The notes under the pieces are model-generated. The model worked only from the letters and a program-made list of their open reading frames with translations, had not been told where the DNA came from and searched no databases. DNA of 64,000 nt from Spirosoma oryzicola (GTDB lineage Bacteria > Bacteroidota > Bacteroidia > Cytophagales > Spirosomataceae). Shown piece by piece: positions 46,177 through 54,327 of the stretch; position 1 is the first letter of the stretch, and each line of letters starts with the position of its first letter. The position numbers and the translations under genes are program-made. The stretch covers positions 1,531,501 to 1,595,500 of the forward strand of contig NZ_CP089538.1 of NCBI RefSeq assembly GCF_021233055.1, given 5' to 3'.

Positions 46177-46716
46177 ATGAAAAAACTATTACTTCTTCTT
46201 GTTGCCCTCTCCGGCTGTACCACGCCTAAATCTGTCACGCTAAGCACTTCTTCGATGAATGGGATACTCGATCGACACAATACGACCGTCCGATCTTTGT
46301 CCTTCAGCCGCAGGGTAACGCCATCGGACGAAGCCAACGCTCGAATGCGTCAGTGGGTCAACAGCTATTCACCTATCTTTGACCTACATCCACTGGTCCC
46401 GATTGAAAACAAGAATGATCTTTTATACGTAGGCAAATTGCCCTATAAGCGATTGTACGACCAATCGGGTGAGCAGATCAACTTTCCTCCCGTCAGCTTC
46501 TATCTGACTGTTAACAACAGCCCAGACAGCACAAAAATTTGGGTTACCAATCTAGAGCTACGCGGTAAGGCAGGCTGGCTCCCTATCAATCAGTATCGTA
46601 CGACAACCGATGATAAGTACAAAACGATGTGGCTAGCTAATATAGATATGGCTCTAGGTGAGATGATCAATTCGATAAAACAACGGTTAGGGCAGCAAAC
46701 AGCACTACGAAACTAA
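46177..46716 (+). CDS. Hypothetical lipoprotein
   Basis: This 179-residue protein has a lipoprotein signal (MKKLLLLLVALSGCTTPKS, lipidated Cys at about residue 14). The rest is soluble, with no recognised domain. It is the last chromosomal gene before the integrated element. Confidence 0.7.
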   Translation: MKKLLLLLVALSGCTTPKSVTLSTSSMNGILDRHNTTVRSLSFSRRVTPSDEANARMRQWVNSYSPIFDLHPLVPIENKNDLLYVGKLPYKRLYDQSGEQINFPPVSFYLTVNNSPDSTKIWVTNLELRGKAGWLPINQYRTTTDDKYKTMWLANIDMALGEMINSIKQRLGQQTALRN

Positions 46717-46968
46717 ACAACGAGCCCCACCCAATTTTCAAGTCGAGCGTTAACATGAACAAGCGCAGGTAAAACCAGGCTTGGAAATCACTTATAGTTA
46801 AATGATTCATTCTGACATTCTACCATATCTAATCTCTTTAGCTAGAGAATAAGGCTGATAGCGCAAAAGAAAAGCAAAGAGTTGTGAAGGAGAATGGGCC
46901 ATTACTTGAAGAAGCACCTATGAAAACGCTCCTTCCTTCTATGTAAGAAGCCAACTTGAAGTATATAT
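46717..46968. other. Intergenic region before the element boundary
   Basis: About 250 nt with no gene or clear signal. Confidence 0.35.
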
Positions 46969-47010
46969 AAACAAAAAGCGCTTAACATTTCTGCTAAGCA
47001 CTTTTTGTTT
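46969..47010 (-). terminator. Terminator of the original tRNA-Asn gene
   Basis: Arms AAACAAAAAGCGCTTAAC (46969-46986) and GCTAAGCACTTTTTGTTT (46993-47010) pair with two mismatches or wobbles. On the minus strand they directly follow the tRNA-Asn 3' fragment, as expected for its original terminator left behind by the insertion. Confidence 0.75.
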
Positions 47011-47013
47011 AGG

Positions 47014-47058
47014 CTCCCGAAGCTGGGCTCGAACCAGCGACCCTCTGATTAACAGTCA
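47014..47058 (-). other. Attachment site: 3' fragment of tRNA-Asn (anticodon loop to discriminator)
   Basis: On the minus strand this reads as the 3' half of tRNA-Asn: anticodon loop CTGTTAA with anticodon GTT, variable region, T-arm GCTGGTTCGAGCCCAGC, acceptor strand TTCGGGA and discriminator G. The D-arm and 5' acceptor strand are missing; beyond 47058 the sequence departs from tRNA. A tyrosine integrase gene begins 203 nt away. This is the displaced end left by integration into the tRNA gene. The functional tRNA should be rebuilt at the other end of the element, outside the window. Confidence 0.85.
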
Positions 47059-47173
47059 CTTCTGAGCCTACTTTCCTTCGTTCGTCTTTCTTTCTGTTGC
47101 TTCTGCTACACAGCTATTTAGCTGATAATTATTTCTTTATATTTCGTCTTCTTACTTGGTTATTGAGGGATTG

Positions 47174-47196
47174 TGTATGCAAATTTGTATGCAAAT
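47174..47196. repeat. Tandem TGTATGCAAAT repeat upstream of the integrase
   Basis: Two copies of TGTATGCAAAT with a 12-nt period lie 66 nt before the integrase start. Such direct repeats near an att site often serve as arm-type integrase sites. Confidence 0.5.
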
Positions 47197-47261
47197 GTTT
47201 TTGCCCTCTGATTCTGGTGTAGCCTCTGCACAGTGTCAGCGAATATAAAGCAATACCCTGT

Positions 47262-48500
47262 ATGAGCGCAATCGTTAGTCTGTATTTAGATACGCGTCGG
47301 CAAAAGAACGACGGTAGCTTTCCCGTTAAGCTGCGCGTTACGTTCCAGCGTAAACAGCAGTACTACCCGACTGGTATTAACCTCACCGAGCAACAGTGGG
47401 AAAAGGTTGGTAAGCCCAAGCCCAGGGAGGATTTCATTCGTGACACCAAACGGCTACTTGAAACTTTCAGCGACCGGGCCGAGAAGGTAATCCGGGAAAT
47501 GCCTCTGTTTAGCTTCGATGAGTTTGAAACCCGCTACATTGGTACCGCCGAAGCGCCTTCGGACAGCGTGTTTGCGGGCTTTGAGCGTTACATTGGTCAG
47601 TTAAAGAAAGAGGGGAGGGCAGGAACTGCCAGCAGCTACCAATGTGCCGTCAATGCCATTCAGCACTACCATAGCCGTAAAACACCGCTTACCTACCGTG
47701 ATATCGATCCGCAGTGGCTAAAAGGCTTTGAGCAGTGGATGCTGGCGAGCGGTAATTCGATTACCTCAGTGGGTATATACCTGCGGTCACTGCGTACGAT
47801 CTATAACCAGGCCGTTGAGGATGGCGCTATTGATCGGGAGGTGTACCCCTTCACCAAACGACGCTACCAGATTCCTACGGGCCGCAATACCAAGAAAGCG
47901 CTGACCTTGGCCGATATCGAAAAGATCTTTCACTACGAAGCCGAGCCTGGTAGCGCCGAGGAACGGGCGCGGGATCTGTGGCTTTTCTCGTATTTGTGTA
48001 ACGGCATGAACCCAAAGGACATTGCCCGGCTAACATATCAGCAGGTAGGAGAGAAGCAGATCCGTTTCGTTCGGGCCAAGACGGAGCGAACCAAGCGGGA
48101 GGTAAAGCCCATAACGGTAGCTGTGACTGACGATGTACTACGGATTATAGCCAAGTGGGGCCAAAAGCCAGTAAGCCCGCAGCGGTACGTATTTGGCGTT
48201 TTAGAACCAGGTATGAGCGCAGAAAGGGAGAGGGCAGTAGTACTTCAGTTCACCAAGACGATTAACAAGTACATCGGTCGAATCGCCCTATCGCTCGGCA
48301 TTGACAAAGATGTAACAACCTACACGGCTCGCCACTCGTTTAGTACCGTTTTGAAGCGATCTGGAGCGCCGATTGAGTTTATCAGTGAAAGCCTGGGTCA
48401 TCAGGATATCCGGACGACTGAAAGCTACCTCGACAGCTTTGAAGATGACGTAAAAGCGCAGTACGCTAGTGCGCTGACCTCGTTCAAGAAGAAGGAATGA
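47262..48500 (+). CDS. Tyrosine recombinase (integrase), tRNA-Asn-specific
   Basis: This 412-residue integrase has an N-terminal arm-binding-like domain (SLYLDTRRQKNDGSFPVKLRVTF), a SAM-like core-binding domain (about residues 100-200, LRSLRTIYNQAVEDGAI) and a catalytic domain. The catalytic HxxR box is TYTARHSFS, the second His is in SLGHQDIRTT and the nucleophile Tyr is in ESYLDSF. The usual first Arg lies in a segment that reads FSYLCNGMNPKDI, so it is replaced, as in some Bacteroidota integrases of the CTnDOT type. It sits beside the tRNA-Asn att site, points into the element and ends before a terminator. Confidence 0.93.
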   Translation: MSAIVSLYLDTRRQKNDGSFPVKLRVTFQRKQQYYPTGINLTEQQWEKVGKPKPREDFIRDTKRLLETFSDRAEKVIREMPLFSFDEFETRYIGTAEAPSDSVFAGFERYIGQLKKEGRAGTASSYQCAVNAIQHYHSRKTPLTYRDIDPQWLKGFEQWMLASGNSITSVGIYLRSLRTIYNQAVEDGAIDREVYPFTKRRYQIPTGRNTKKALTLADIEKIFHYEAEPGSAEERARDLWLFSYLCNGMNPKDIARLTYQQVGEKQIRFVRAKTERTKREVKPITVAVTDDVLRIIAKWGQKPVSPQRYVFGVLEPGMSAERERAVVLQFTKTINKYIGRIALSLGIDKDVTTYTARHSFSTVLKRSGAPIEFISESLGHQDIRTTESYLDSFEDDVKAQYASALTSFKKKE

Positions 48501-48632
48501 GTTTGTTTAGTTGGCTATTTATAAATCAATTTAAGACTAATCTTGAGCTAGCGCCACATAGATTTGTAAGCAGTATCAAGGCGTATTTGTGTATAAACTG
48601 TACGCACTATACGAAAGGAAAAATATAATCCT

Positions 48633-48661
48633 CCGCTTGGTAAGAAGCGGTTTTGTATTTT
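48633..48661 (+). terminator. Terminator after the first integrase gene
   Basis: Stem CCGCTT / AAGCGG with a 6-nt loop, then TTTTGTATTTT. Confidence 0.65.
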
Positions 48662-48667
48662 CACTAT

Positions 48668-48901
48668 ATGATCAGAAACAACAGACCGAAAGATGTCAAT
48701 CAACTCGCCAAGCTCGTTGTCGATATTGCTACGGGAAAGATACCAGACGAGCAGCCGAAAATGACCAAAAGTCAAGCTGCCGTAGCCTTTGGTCGTTTAG
48801 GTGGTAAAAAGGGTGGCGTTTCCAGAGCCAATAGCCTTACGCCCGAACAGCGTAAGGAGATAGCTAAAAAGGCGGCCGAAAAAAGGTGGAGTAAAGAGTG
48901 A
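48668..48901 (+). CDS. Small basic protein with GGKKGG motif
   Basis: This 77-residue protein has AFGRLGGKKGGVSRANSLTPEQRKEIAKKAAEKRW, a pattern seen in many small phage and plasmid proteins of unknown role that may bind nucleic acid. The start is ATG 48668. Only 16 nt separate it from the convergent P63C gene end. Confidence 0.65.
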   Translation: MIRNNRPKDVNQLAKLVVDIATGKIPDEQPKMTKSQAAVAFGRLGGKKGGVSRANSLTPEQRKEIAKKAAEKRWSKE

Positions 48902-48917
48902 TTGCTATTATCTCTTC

Positions 48918-49544
48918 TTACTCAGGCATATCCTCGAATAAATCCATTTGATATGGCTTTCCGTACTTTTTGGCGAACCGGCCAATAAACTGATCCCAAC
49001 GCTGACATTTGCTCATCACATCCATTGCATCTTTCAGGAATTGATGAAAATGTTTTTCGCCCAAAGAGCTTAAAAACTGATGATGTTTATATAAACGAAC
49101 CCCATCTACAACTGGGTTCTGTGATCGTAGTTCTTTTAGGGTTCCAGCTGGGTATCGTAGATAGACCAGATCGTTCATCCACTTTCCAACTATACCCGGA
49201 CGTCTGTATAATCTGTCGCCCGTTCTATCCCAGCCATTGAGCCGATAAATGTGGTCATAGAATATTAAAGGTACCTTAGGCTCGTATTTCTGCACCTTAC
49301 CAATGAAGCGCTGTATTTGAGGGTCTGCGACAAGTGTAGATTTCTCATTTGCCTTGTCAAGATTTTCATCCCAAAAACGACTTTCATCAGATTGGTTGGC
49401 TTTGGCAATAAGCAGCCGTTTCTCTTCTTCCTTACTGGTTTTTGTACCTTGTTGGTCAGAACGGTTTATTGAAGAGTTTTGATTAATGTCAACCTCATTT
49501 GAACCCGGCTTCTGTGCCGCTGATTCTTCATCTTTTTCTTTCAT
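48918..49544 (-). CDS. P63C-domain protein
   Basis: This 208-residue protein has a disordered, charged N-terminus (about residues 1-70), then a P63C domain (PF10546): VPLIFYDHIYRLNGWD, RRPGIVGKWMNDLVYLRYPAGTLKELRSQNP, KHHQFLSSLGEKHFHQFL and RWDQFIGRFAKKYG. P63C domains occur in phage and mobile-element proteins; their activity is unknown. It is the second gene of an operon with the XRE-ImmA/IrrE protein: its ATG (49544) lies 1 nt beyond the upstream stop codon. This tight link suggests the two act together. Confidence 0.8.
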   Translation of the reverse strand: MKEKDEESAAQKPGSNEVDINQNSSINRSDQQGTKTSKEEEKRLLIAKANQSDESRFWDENLDKANEKSTLVADPQIQRFIGKVQKYEPKVPLIFYDHIYRLNGWDRTGDRLYRRPGIVGKWMNDLVYLRYPAGTLKELRSQNPVVDGVRLYKHHQFLSSLGEKHFHQFLKDAMDVMSKCQRWDQFIGRFAKKYGKPYQMDLFEDMPE

Positions 49545-49545
49545 A

Positions 49546-50760
49546 TTACAAACTATTAAAGTTGTATTCTTTTCTCTGTTTAGCGAGTTCTTTCACTGTT
49601 TTGCGGCTTTGCCAAGGAATTGATTTTACTGCTTCACTATAATCAGGTAAATATTTAGAAAACTTCGCAAAGATGTCAGCGTCGTTGTCTTTATGCTCCC
49701 AGCAATAATTTATGTAAATTATACTTGGATGAATTTGATAGGCCTTTGCTGCTTGCGCTACGAACGTTTCGTTGCCAATTTGAGAGTTAACTCGATTCAT
49801 TCTTTCACTCGGGAAAAGAAACTCGCGAGCAAATTCATCAGCCTCAACCTCATTCTTTGTGAACATATCCAACTCTCCGGATAAATGGTAGGGACTGTAA
49901 GTATTGGCCTTGATTTCATCCCAATCGTAGAGAACGTGATGAAGTTCGTGCATTAAGGCAAACCATAAAGATGGATAAAATCGACTGTAGTTAGTCAGGA
50001 CCACACAAGGTTTATCATTTACGGCAAATGTTGCACCGCGAACAAAAATACCGTTGATGTAATCCTCGAATATTACCGTCACACCAAGTTTGAATAAGTC
50101 TCGGCTTACTTGAAAGAGACCCTTCTTTACATTAATCGAATGCCACCTTATTGATGGTATAAAATCAAGGAGCTTAGATCGATTGTAATCGTATGGGTTA
50201 TTGATTAGCCGAAGGCTGTTGAGAGCAGATTCAACCCAGAAGTTTTTATTGAATTCGTTCTTTGGTTTACGTGCCCCGCTACTGAAGGCAGGACGGATTA
50301 TGTCTTTCCCGTAGTCGTAAATAGAACTCAGGCCAAAGTAAGAAGTAATCCTTTCTTCAATATGTTCAAAGTCTGAAATGGTGTCTAGGAACCCGCACTT
50401 CATTAGGTTCGCTAGGTCAAAGTGGTTTAAAATAAACTCCCGCTTTTGGTAGTCAAAAAACTCATCTGGAAAGTTTTTTTCCAGCTTTTCCAACAGTAGG
50501 CCAATTACTTCTGCATTTGTAATCTGTAAGAAATAGGCAAGCCGAGAGAGCGCAGAAAAGTCGATGTTCTTCTGGGTGCCATCCAGTATTCCATTTAAAG
50601 TTCGGCGTTGAACGCCTAACAGGTCTTGCGCTTTGGTTTGTGTTAAATCAAGTTCAAGTAAGCGCTGCTCAAACAATTCTCTTAGCCCCATTTTCTGTTG
50701 ACTGAAAAGGCCATCTATTAGGCGGTCTACTTGATAATATTTATTCTTGTCCTTGGACAT
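49546..50760 (-). CDS. XRE-family regulator with ImmA/IrrE metallopeptidase domain
   Basis: This 404-residue protein has an N-terminal XRE helix-turn-helix (LTQTKAQDLLGVQRRTLNGILDG), a helical middle region and an ImmA/IrrE-type domain with zinc motif HELHH (LWFALMHELHHVLYD) and a downstream Glu in EVEADEFAREFLFP. In mobile elements such proteases cleave the partner repressor to switch genes on, or act as antitoxins. The start is ATG 50760, not the TTG at 50793: an operator (50773-50786) and the -7 promoter box (50791-50798) lie in between, so the upstream part cannot be translated. The P63C gene follows. Confidence 0.85.
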   Translation of the reverse strand: MSKDKNKYYQVDRLIDGLFSQQKMGLRELFEQRLLELDLTQTKAQDLLGVQRRTLNGILDGTQKNIDFSALSRLAYFLQITNAEVIGLLLEKLEKNFPDEFFDYQKREFILNHFDLANLMKCGFLDTISDFEHIEERITSYFGLSSIYDYGKDIIRPAFSSGARKPKNEFNKNFWVESALNSLRLINNPYDYNRSKLLDFIPSIRWHSINVKKGLFQVSRDLFKLGVTVIFEDYINGIFVRGATFAVNDKPCVVLTNYSRFYPSLWFALMHELHHVLYDWDEIKANTYSPYHLSGELDMFTKNEVEADEFAREFLFPSERMNRVNSQIGNETFVAQAAKAYQIHPSIIYINYCWEHKDNDADIFAKFSKYLPDYSEAVKSIPWQSRKTVKELAKQRKEYNFNSL

Positions 50761-50772
50761 GGTATTTGCTTG

Positions 50773-50786
50773 AGGTAATTTTACCT
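50773..50786 (-). promoter_or_regulatory. Operator 1, AGGTAATTTTACCT
   Basis: A near-palindrome of AGGTAA and TTACCT half-sites just downstream of the -7 box of the minus-strand promoter, where bound protein would block initiation. It is the exact reverse complement of operator 2. Confidence 0.75.
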
Positions 50787-50790
50787 TTAA

Positions 50791-50820
50791 CAAATATAGC
50801 CATATTTAAGCTAAAAGCAA
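50791..50820 (-). promoter_or_regulatory. Promoter of the XRE-ImmA/P63C operon
   Basis: On the minus strand, TTG (50818-50820) and TATATTTG (50791-50798) are spaced by 19 nt, an exact match to the Bacteroidota consensus. The start codon at 50760 follows about 30 nt later. Confidence 0.8.
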
Positions 50821-50837
50821 GGATTTTTAAAAAAAAA

Positions 50838-50851
50838 AGGTAAAATTACCT
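50838..50851 (+). promoter_or_regulatory. Operator 2, AGGTAAAATTACCT, overlapping a -7 box
   Basis: The inverted copy of operator 1 lies 65 nt away. TACCTTTG (50847-50854), a TAnnTTTG match, overlaps it and faces the plus-strand gene at 50905, though no TTG is seen upstream, so that promoter may need activation. A regulator bound at both sites could loop or repress both promoters. Confidence 0.7.
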
Positions 50852-50904
50852 TTGAAAGTGAAGTTATGCTTGACCCAAAGTGTTGAATAGCCTACATTCG
50901 ATGT

Positions 50905-51708
50905 ATGAACAAACTACCAGTTGCTAAGCAAGCACAAATCATACAGTTGATGGTGGAGGGTAAAGGCCTACAAGCAGTGTCACGCATTGCCGATGTTTCA
51001 ATAAACACAGTTACCAAGCTATTGGTTAATGTAGGCCAGATCTGTCAGGGCTTGCATAACGCAACGGTAGTAAACCTAGACAGTCAGTGTATTCAGTACA
51101 GAGAGATAGAGAGTTTTGCTTGCAATAAGGTAAACACCTTAGAAGAAAATGTTGTTCCTGAGGATGCCAAGGACATTTGGACGTTTACAGGCATTGATAA
51201 TGATAGCAAATTGATTGTTAGCTGGTATGTTGGTTACCGAGATGTTGAATCAGCTCTGAAATTTATAAATCAACTAACGAATCGCACTAAGAACAGAGTC
51301 GAATTAAAAAGCACCAATTCAAGGCCCTACTCGATACCTACAAGTAAAGGCTTTAATGAACTCATTGACTTTTCTCAACTGACGCTGGCTTACAGCTCCT
51401 TAGTTTATGGGATCAACGTCAATAAGTGCATTTCAAGCGAACACGGCGATGCTATTAAGAAGGCAATAGAGGGACTTTCGGAGAAGGAAAGCGTCAGTAG
51501 CTTTTGTATGGAGTGTCAGGATCTAACCAGGCCTCCCCATTCTCGGCTGACAAACGCAGTAAGGAACTATAGCTACGCTATTGCATTGCACTTTGTCTAC
51601 TACAACTTTTGCCAGGTAGACGAAGCGCTGGGAGTAACTCCTGCCATGAAAGCTAAGTTGGTAAGTCAGCCAATGAGTATAGAGCAGATATTAGAGATTG
51701 CACAATAA
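50905..51708 (+). CDS. Transposase-derived protein lacking catalytic Asp residues (IS1-like lineage)
   Basis: This 267-residue protein reads like a member of an IS1-type transposase family common in bacteria: an N-terminal HTH (AVSRIADVSINTVTKLLVNVG), a core with DIWTFTGIDNDSKLIVSWYVG, and a C-terminus RLTNAVRNYSYAIALHFVYYNF with VTPAMKAKL. Where the first catalytic motif of the family has an Asp (xDEIWSF), this reads YREIESF (R66). Where the second has TDG, it reads STN (T137). The Glu motif survives as MECQDL. The gene is otherwise intact and sits behind a shared operator, so the protein has probably been kept as a DNA-binding factor, not as a transposase. Terminal repeats are not seen. Confidence 0.75.
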   Translation: MNKLPVAKQAQIIQLMVEGKGLQAVSRIADVSINTVTKLLVNVGQICQGLHNATVVNLDSQCIQYREIESFACNKVNTLEENVVPEDAKDIWTFTGIDNDSKLIVSWYVGYRDVESALKFINQLTNRTKNRVELKSTNSRPYSIPTSKGFNELIDFSQLTLAYSSLVYGINVNKCISSEHGDAIKKAIEGLSEKESVSSFCMECQDLTRPPHSRLTNAVRNYSYAIALHFVYYNFCQVDEALGVTPAMKAKLVSQPMSIEQILEIAQ

Positions 51709-51731
51709 ACATTATATAATAGAGAACAAGA

Positions 51732-52151
51732 ATGAAAAGGGAACTAGGTAATACTTACAGTAATGTAAGACAAACTCTTTTTGTTACCATACCCACTAGC
51801 CGTAGTCTAGACTCATATTCTGAAGAATTGAGACAGCCATGGGGCAAATTATCGTATCAATCAACTGTGACAGGAATAGAATTTGATGAAAGCGAATTCT
51901 TGCTTCAGTTGAATGTAAGAGTATATTACTCTGAAAAAAGGAAAAGCCATGTTAAAGTTGAGTACACTTTAAAGCCTAATGACTTGTCTGCAATTCCCCA
52001 AAATATTCTGACAGACTTAGGGAAATTAACCTTTCAAAGCACATCTAGCCCAGAAAGAAGGAAAGAGGTTATACAAGAAATTTTAACGAAAGGCTATCAC
52101 ATTACGTCAGCCCCAAGTATTACAACAAGGGAGAGTATTAAAAAAAGCTAG
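51732..52151 (+). CDS. Hypothetical protein downstream of the transposase-derived gene
   Basis: This 139-residue protein has no recognised domain. It is mostly beta-strand-like (LFVTIPTSRSLDSYSEELRQ, EFLLQLNVRVYYSEKRKSHVKVEYTL) followed by a helical C-terminus. It begins 23 nt after the transposase-derived gene and is probably co-transcribed. It is AT-rich, like its neighbours in the cargo region. Confidence 0.6.
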   Translation: MKRELGNTYSNVRQTLFVTIPTSRSLDSYSEELRQPWGKLSYQSTVTGIEFDESEFLLQLNVRVYYSEKRKSHVKVEYTLKPNDLSAIPQNILTDLGKLTFQSTSSPERRKEVIQEILTKGYHITSAPSITTRESIKKS

Positions 52152-52250
52152 TTCAATTGAGCTCTAACTTTGTTGACATTAATTATAGGTCAGTAAGTTA
52201 ATAATGGTCTATCATTTATTTGCTGACCTATAACTTAATAAAATAAATGT

Positions 52251-53228
52251 TCAAAAAGCTGATCCAACCAACCCATCAAACCAAAGCTTTAGCTCTTTTT
52301 CTTTTTGCAGAAAAATTGAGCTATCATGCCTGATGATTTTAATAAAAATATTTCTAATTAATTCATCTAGCTCTAATGATGTAATTGCCAAGTCTTCGTT
52401 CTTTTTGTCACTTATATTCAACTCTTGGCCGTGAACGTACTTGGAACGGATAGAATAGTATTTTTTTACTCGCTTAGCAATACGGTTTCTTTCCTCTGGA
52501 TTAGATCCCATGTAATACGAGATTCTTTGAGAAATTTTGTGAGCAATTTTATGCGTATCATTTGCCGAAAACAGACATTCTAGCATTAAGACATAAAAAG
52601 ATATCTTGGCAGGAAGTATTAAACTTTCTCGAGCAGATTTCAAAAACTTATATGCCCTCTGTATTCTGTTAAGTTCGCTATATTCCGAGATACCCCTAAA
52701 AGAAACTGACGCATTATCATTCATGAAGTCTACTTTATGAACAAGTGATTTGATTGGTGTATTAATCTTATGGTAATCATTAATTAGACTTACCACTTGT
52801 TTTACATCAGATGAAGTGAATGTGCATTTATCTACTGTGGTGTCTGCCTTGCAAAATTTTACATTACTGTTCAAAATCATTGTTAGGCGCCCTTCTGGCC
52901 AATAAGCGGCCATTTGGTCTATGTAGAAGCTACAGTCTTTTATAAACCAAAAGAAGTTGGAAATTTCAATAAATTCATTGAAGATTTTGCTTGTTTTCTG
53001 TTGATAGTCATTCTGATCTATATAAAGAATCTGACGGAAGAAATACGGTCTATTCACTAGTGAGTTTCTAAATATAGTTCCTAGGCGAGGCCAAATGTCA
53101 TTATTGTCTATCCTATTATATAACTCCTCTTCTGAATCATTAAGTTGGAGGGTAAAACCATTGATTTTAAAATCAGCATTTCCATCTAAATCAAAATGCC
53201 TTTGATTAATAATTATACCTCCGTTCAT
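52251..53228 (-). CDS. HEPN-like (ApeA-type) domain protein
   Basis: This 325-residue protein has a beta-rich N-terminal half and a helical C-terminal domain with YYSIRSKYVHGQEL, an Arg-x4-His motif as in HEPN ribonucleases of the ApeA-like group. The preceding helix, ISFYVLMLECLFSANDTHKIAHKISQRI, also fits. HEPN proteins often act as RNases in phage defence, but that is inference from the motif. The gene is AT-rich compared with the element core, which suggests a separate origin. It is followed upstream by a micro-protein gene. Confidence 0.7.
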   Translation of the reverse strand: MNGGIIINQRHFDLDGNADFKINGFTLQLNDSEEELYNRIDNNDIWPRLGTIFRNSLVNRPYFFRQILYIDQNDYQQKTSKIFNEFIEISNFFWFIKDCSFYIDQMAAYWPEGRLTMILNSNVKFCKADTTVDKCTFTSSDVKQVVSLINDYHKINTPIKSLVHKVDFMNDNASVSFRGISEYSELNRIQRAYKFLKSARESLILPAKISFYVLMLECLFSANDTHKIAHKISQRISYYMGSNPEERNRIAKRVKKYYSIRSKYVHGQELNISDKKNEDLAITSLELDELIRNIFIKIIRHDSSIFLQKEKELKLWFDGLVGSAF

Positions 53229-53285
53229 AAGTTATAACTTCTTAGAGCTTCAATATTTTATCAAATGTGTTTTCTGTATCTCGCA

Positions 53286-53405
53286 TCAAGCTTTACCATA
53301 GATGGCTTCGACTGCTATTCTTGTAGCCCACACATGTGCTGCTGATATAACTAGCGCAGCAGCCAGTGCAACAAGGATCATAAGGTCAGCAGTTAGTTTT
53401 CTCAT
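53286..53405 (-). CDS. 39-residue single-pass membrane micro-protein
   Basis: A short frame starting at ATG 53405 encodes MRKLTADLMILVALAAALV, then ISAAHVWATRIAVEAIYGKA: one transmembrane helix with a positive N-terminus. It lies between the SH3 gene (upstream) and the HEPN-like gene (downstream), on the same strand. The composition and start context support a real gene. Confidence 0.55.
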   Translation of the reverse strand: MRKLTADLMILVALAAALVISAAHVWATRIAVEAIYGKA

Positions 53406-53441
53406 TGGTGAGTATAATTAGGTGTGTTTGAGGTGATAGTT

Positions 53442-54233
53442 TTAGTCGCACATGCTCCGATCGACGTACTGCTTTCGTCCGCTTGCAGTTAAGTAGTAGC
53501 AACCTCCACGAGGCCCACGGATGTAGTATTGGGAAGACGATGAGCTTGAACGAGATTGGGTTTTGGGCCTATAGCTGGGCTTCGCTCTGTAACTAGGCCT
53601 GGTCGTAGTATAGCTGGAGTAATCGGAGCTGGTTTCAACGGCTGGCTGTAAACTGCGCTCAACGGCCTGGGGCGTTTTGCCAGTGGCCGCAATAAACGAG
53701 TTACCCACGTAGCCAACCTTCCCGTCTATTTCCGTTCTCCAGTACGTAGCGTTATGCTTAGTGACTTTAAGCATAGTCCCTTCCGGTATCGCGTAGATTG
53801 TTCGGGCACTGAAAGAAGGCTCGGCTTTCAAAGGTGATTCGACATTTACCTTGCCGTATAGCTGAAAGCTGTTTGACTCATTAGCGTAGTCTACGGGCTT
53901 ATGGTAGTCGTCGTGGGCAAACTTGCGAGCCTTAAACGTTTTGTAATCCCCGTCAATGAAGGCAAAGTGAATGAAGCCTACTTCGTTGTCATACGTAGCC
54001 CTGTAAAAGCCATTGTCCCGCCCCGTCAAATGCACGATACTTCCTTTTGGAACCATCAGCAGCACTTTGGCGTCCGAATGAGGGCTTGCTTTCAGCGCAG
54101 CATCCGTTATAACATCCTGATCAACGGGAGTGGTAAAGGTATACCGCTCCTGCATCGGTAGCGGATCTAAGGTCGCATCCTGAGCAAAAAGAAAGGCAGG
54201 TAGGAAGAATAGAAATGTAAAGAGTATTTTCAT
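53442..54233 (-). CDS. Secreted double SH3-domain protein
   Basis: This 263-residue protein has a signal peptide (residues 1-18, ending FAQ), two bacterial SH3-like repeats (ALKASPHSDAKVLLMVPKGSIVHLTGRDNGFYRATYDNEVGFI and PLKAEPSFSARTIYAIPEGTMLKVTKHNATYWRTEIDGKVGYV), a Ser/Arg/Tyr-rich linker and a C-terminal motif (GPRGGCYYL ... KQYVDRSMC) seen in other Bacteroidota surface proteins. It probably binds cell-wall material. Its role in the element is unknown; it could alter the host surface. Confidence 0.8.
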   Translation of the reverse strand: MKILFTFLFFLPAFLFAQDATLDPLPMQERYTFTTPVDQDVITDAALKASPHSDAKVLLMVPKGSIVHLTGRDNGFYRATYDNEVGFIHFAFIDGDYKTFKARKFAHDDYHKPVDYANESNSFQLYGKVNVESPLKAEPSFSARTIYAIPEGTMLKVTKHNATYWRTEIDGKVGYVGNSFIAATGKTPQAVERSLQPAVETSSDYSSYTTTRPSYRAKPSYRPKTQSRSSSSSSQYYIRGPRGGCYYLTASGRKQYVDRSMCD

Positions 54234-54327
54234 GTATGGTGCGGTTTAATTTGGGGCTGTTAGGAAAAATTACTTGAACCTCATAAAGTAATAAGAATAC
54301 AGTCTGCAATACCGATTTCAGTTTTTC

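Noticed and set aside
47014..47058. A functional tRNA-Asn gene
   Set aside because: The 5' half (acceptor strand, D-arm) is absent, so only a 3' fragment remains. I call it an attachment site.
50761..50793. Longer start (TTG at 50793) for the XRE-ImmA protein
   Set aside because: The operator and -7 box overlap or flank this segment, so it is upstream of or at the transcription start.
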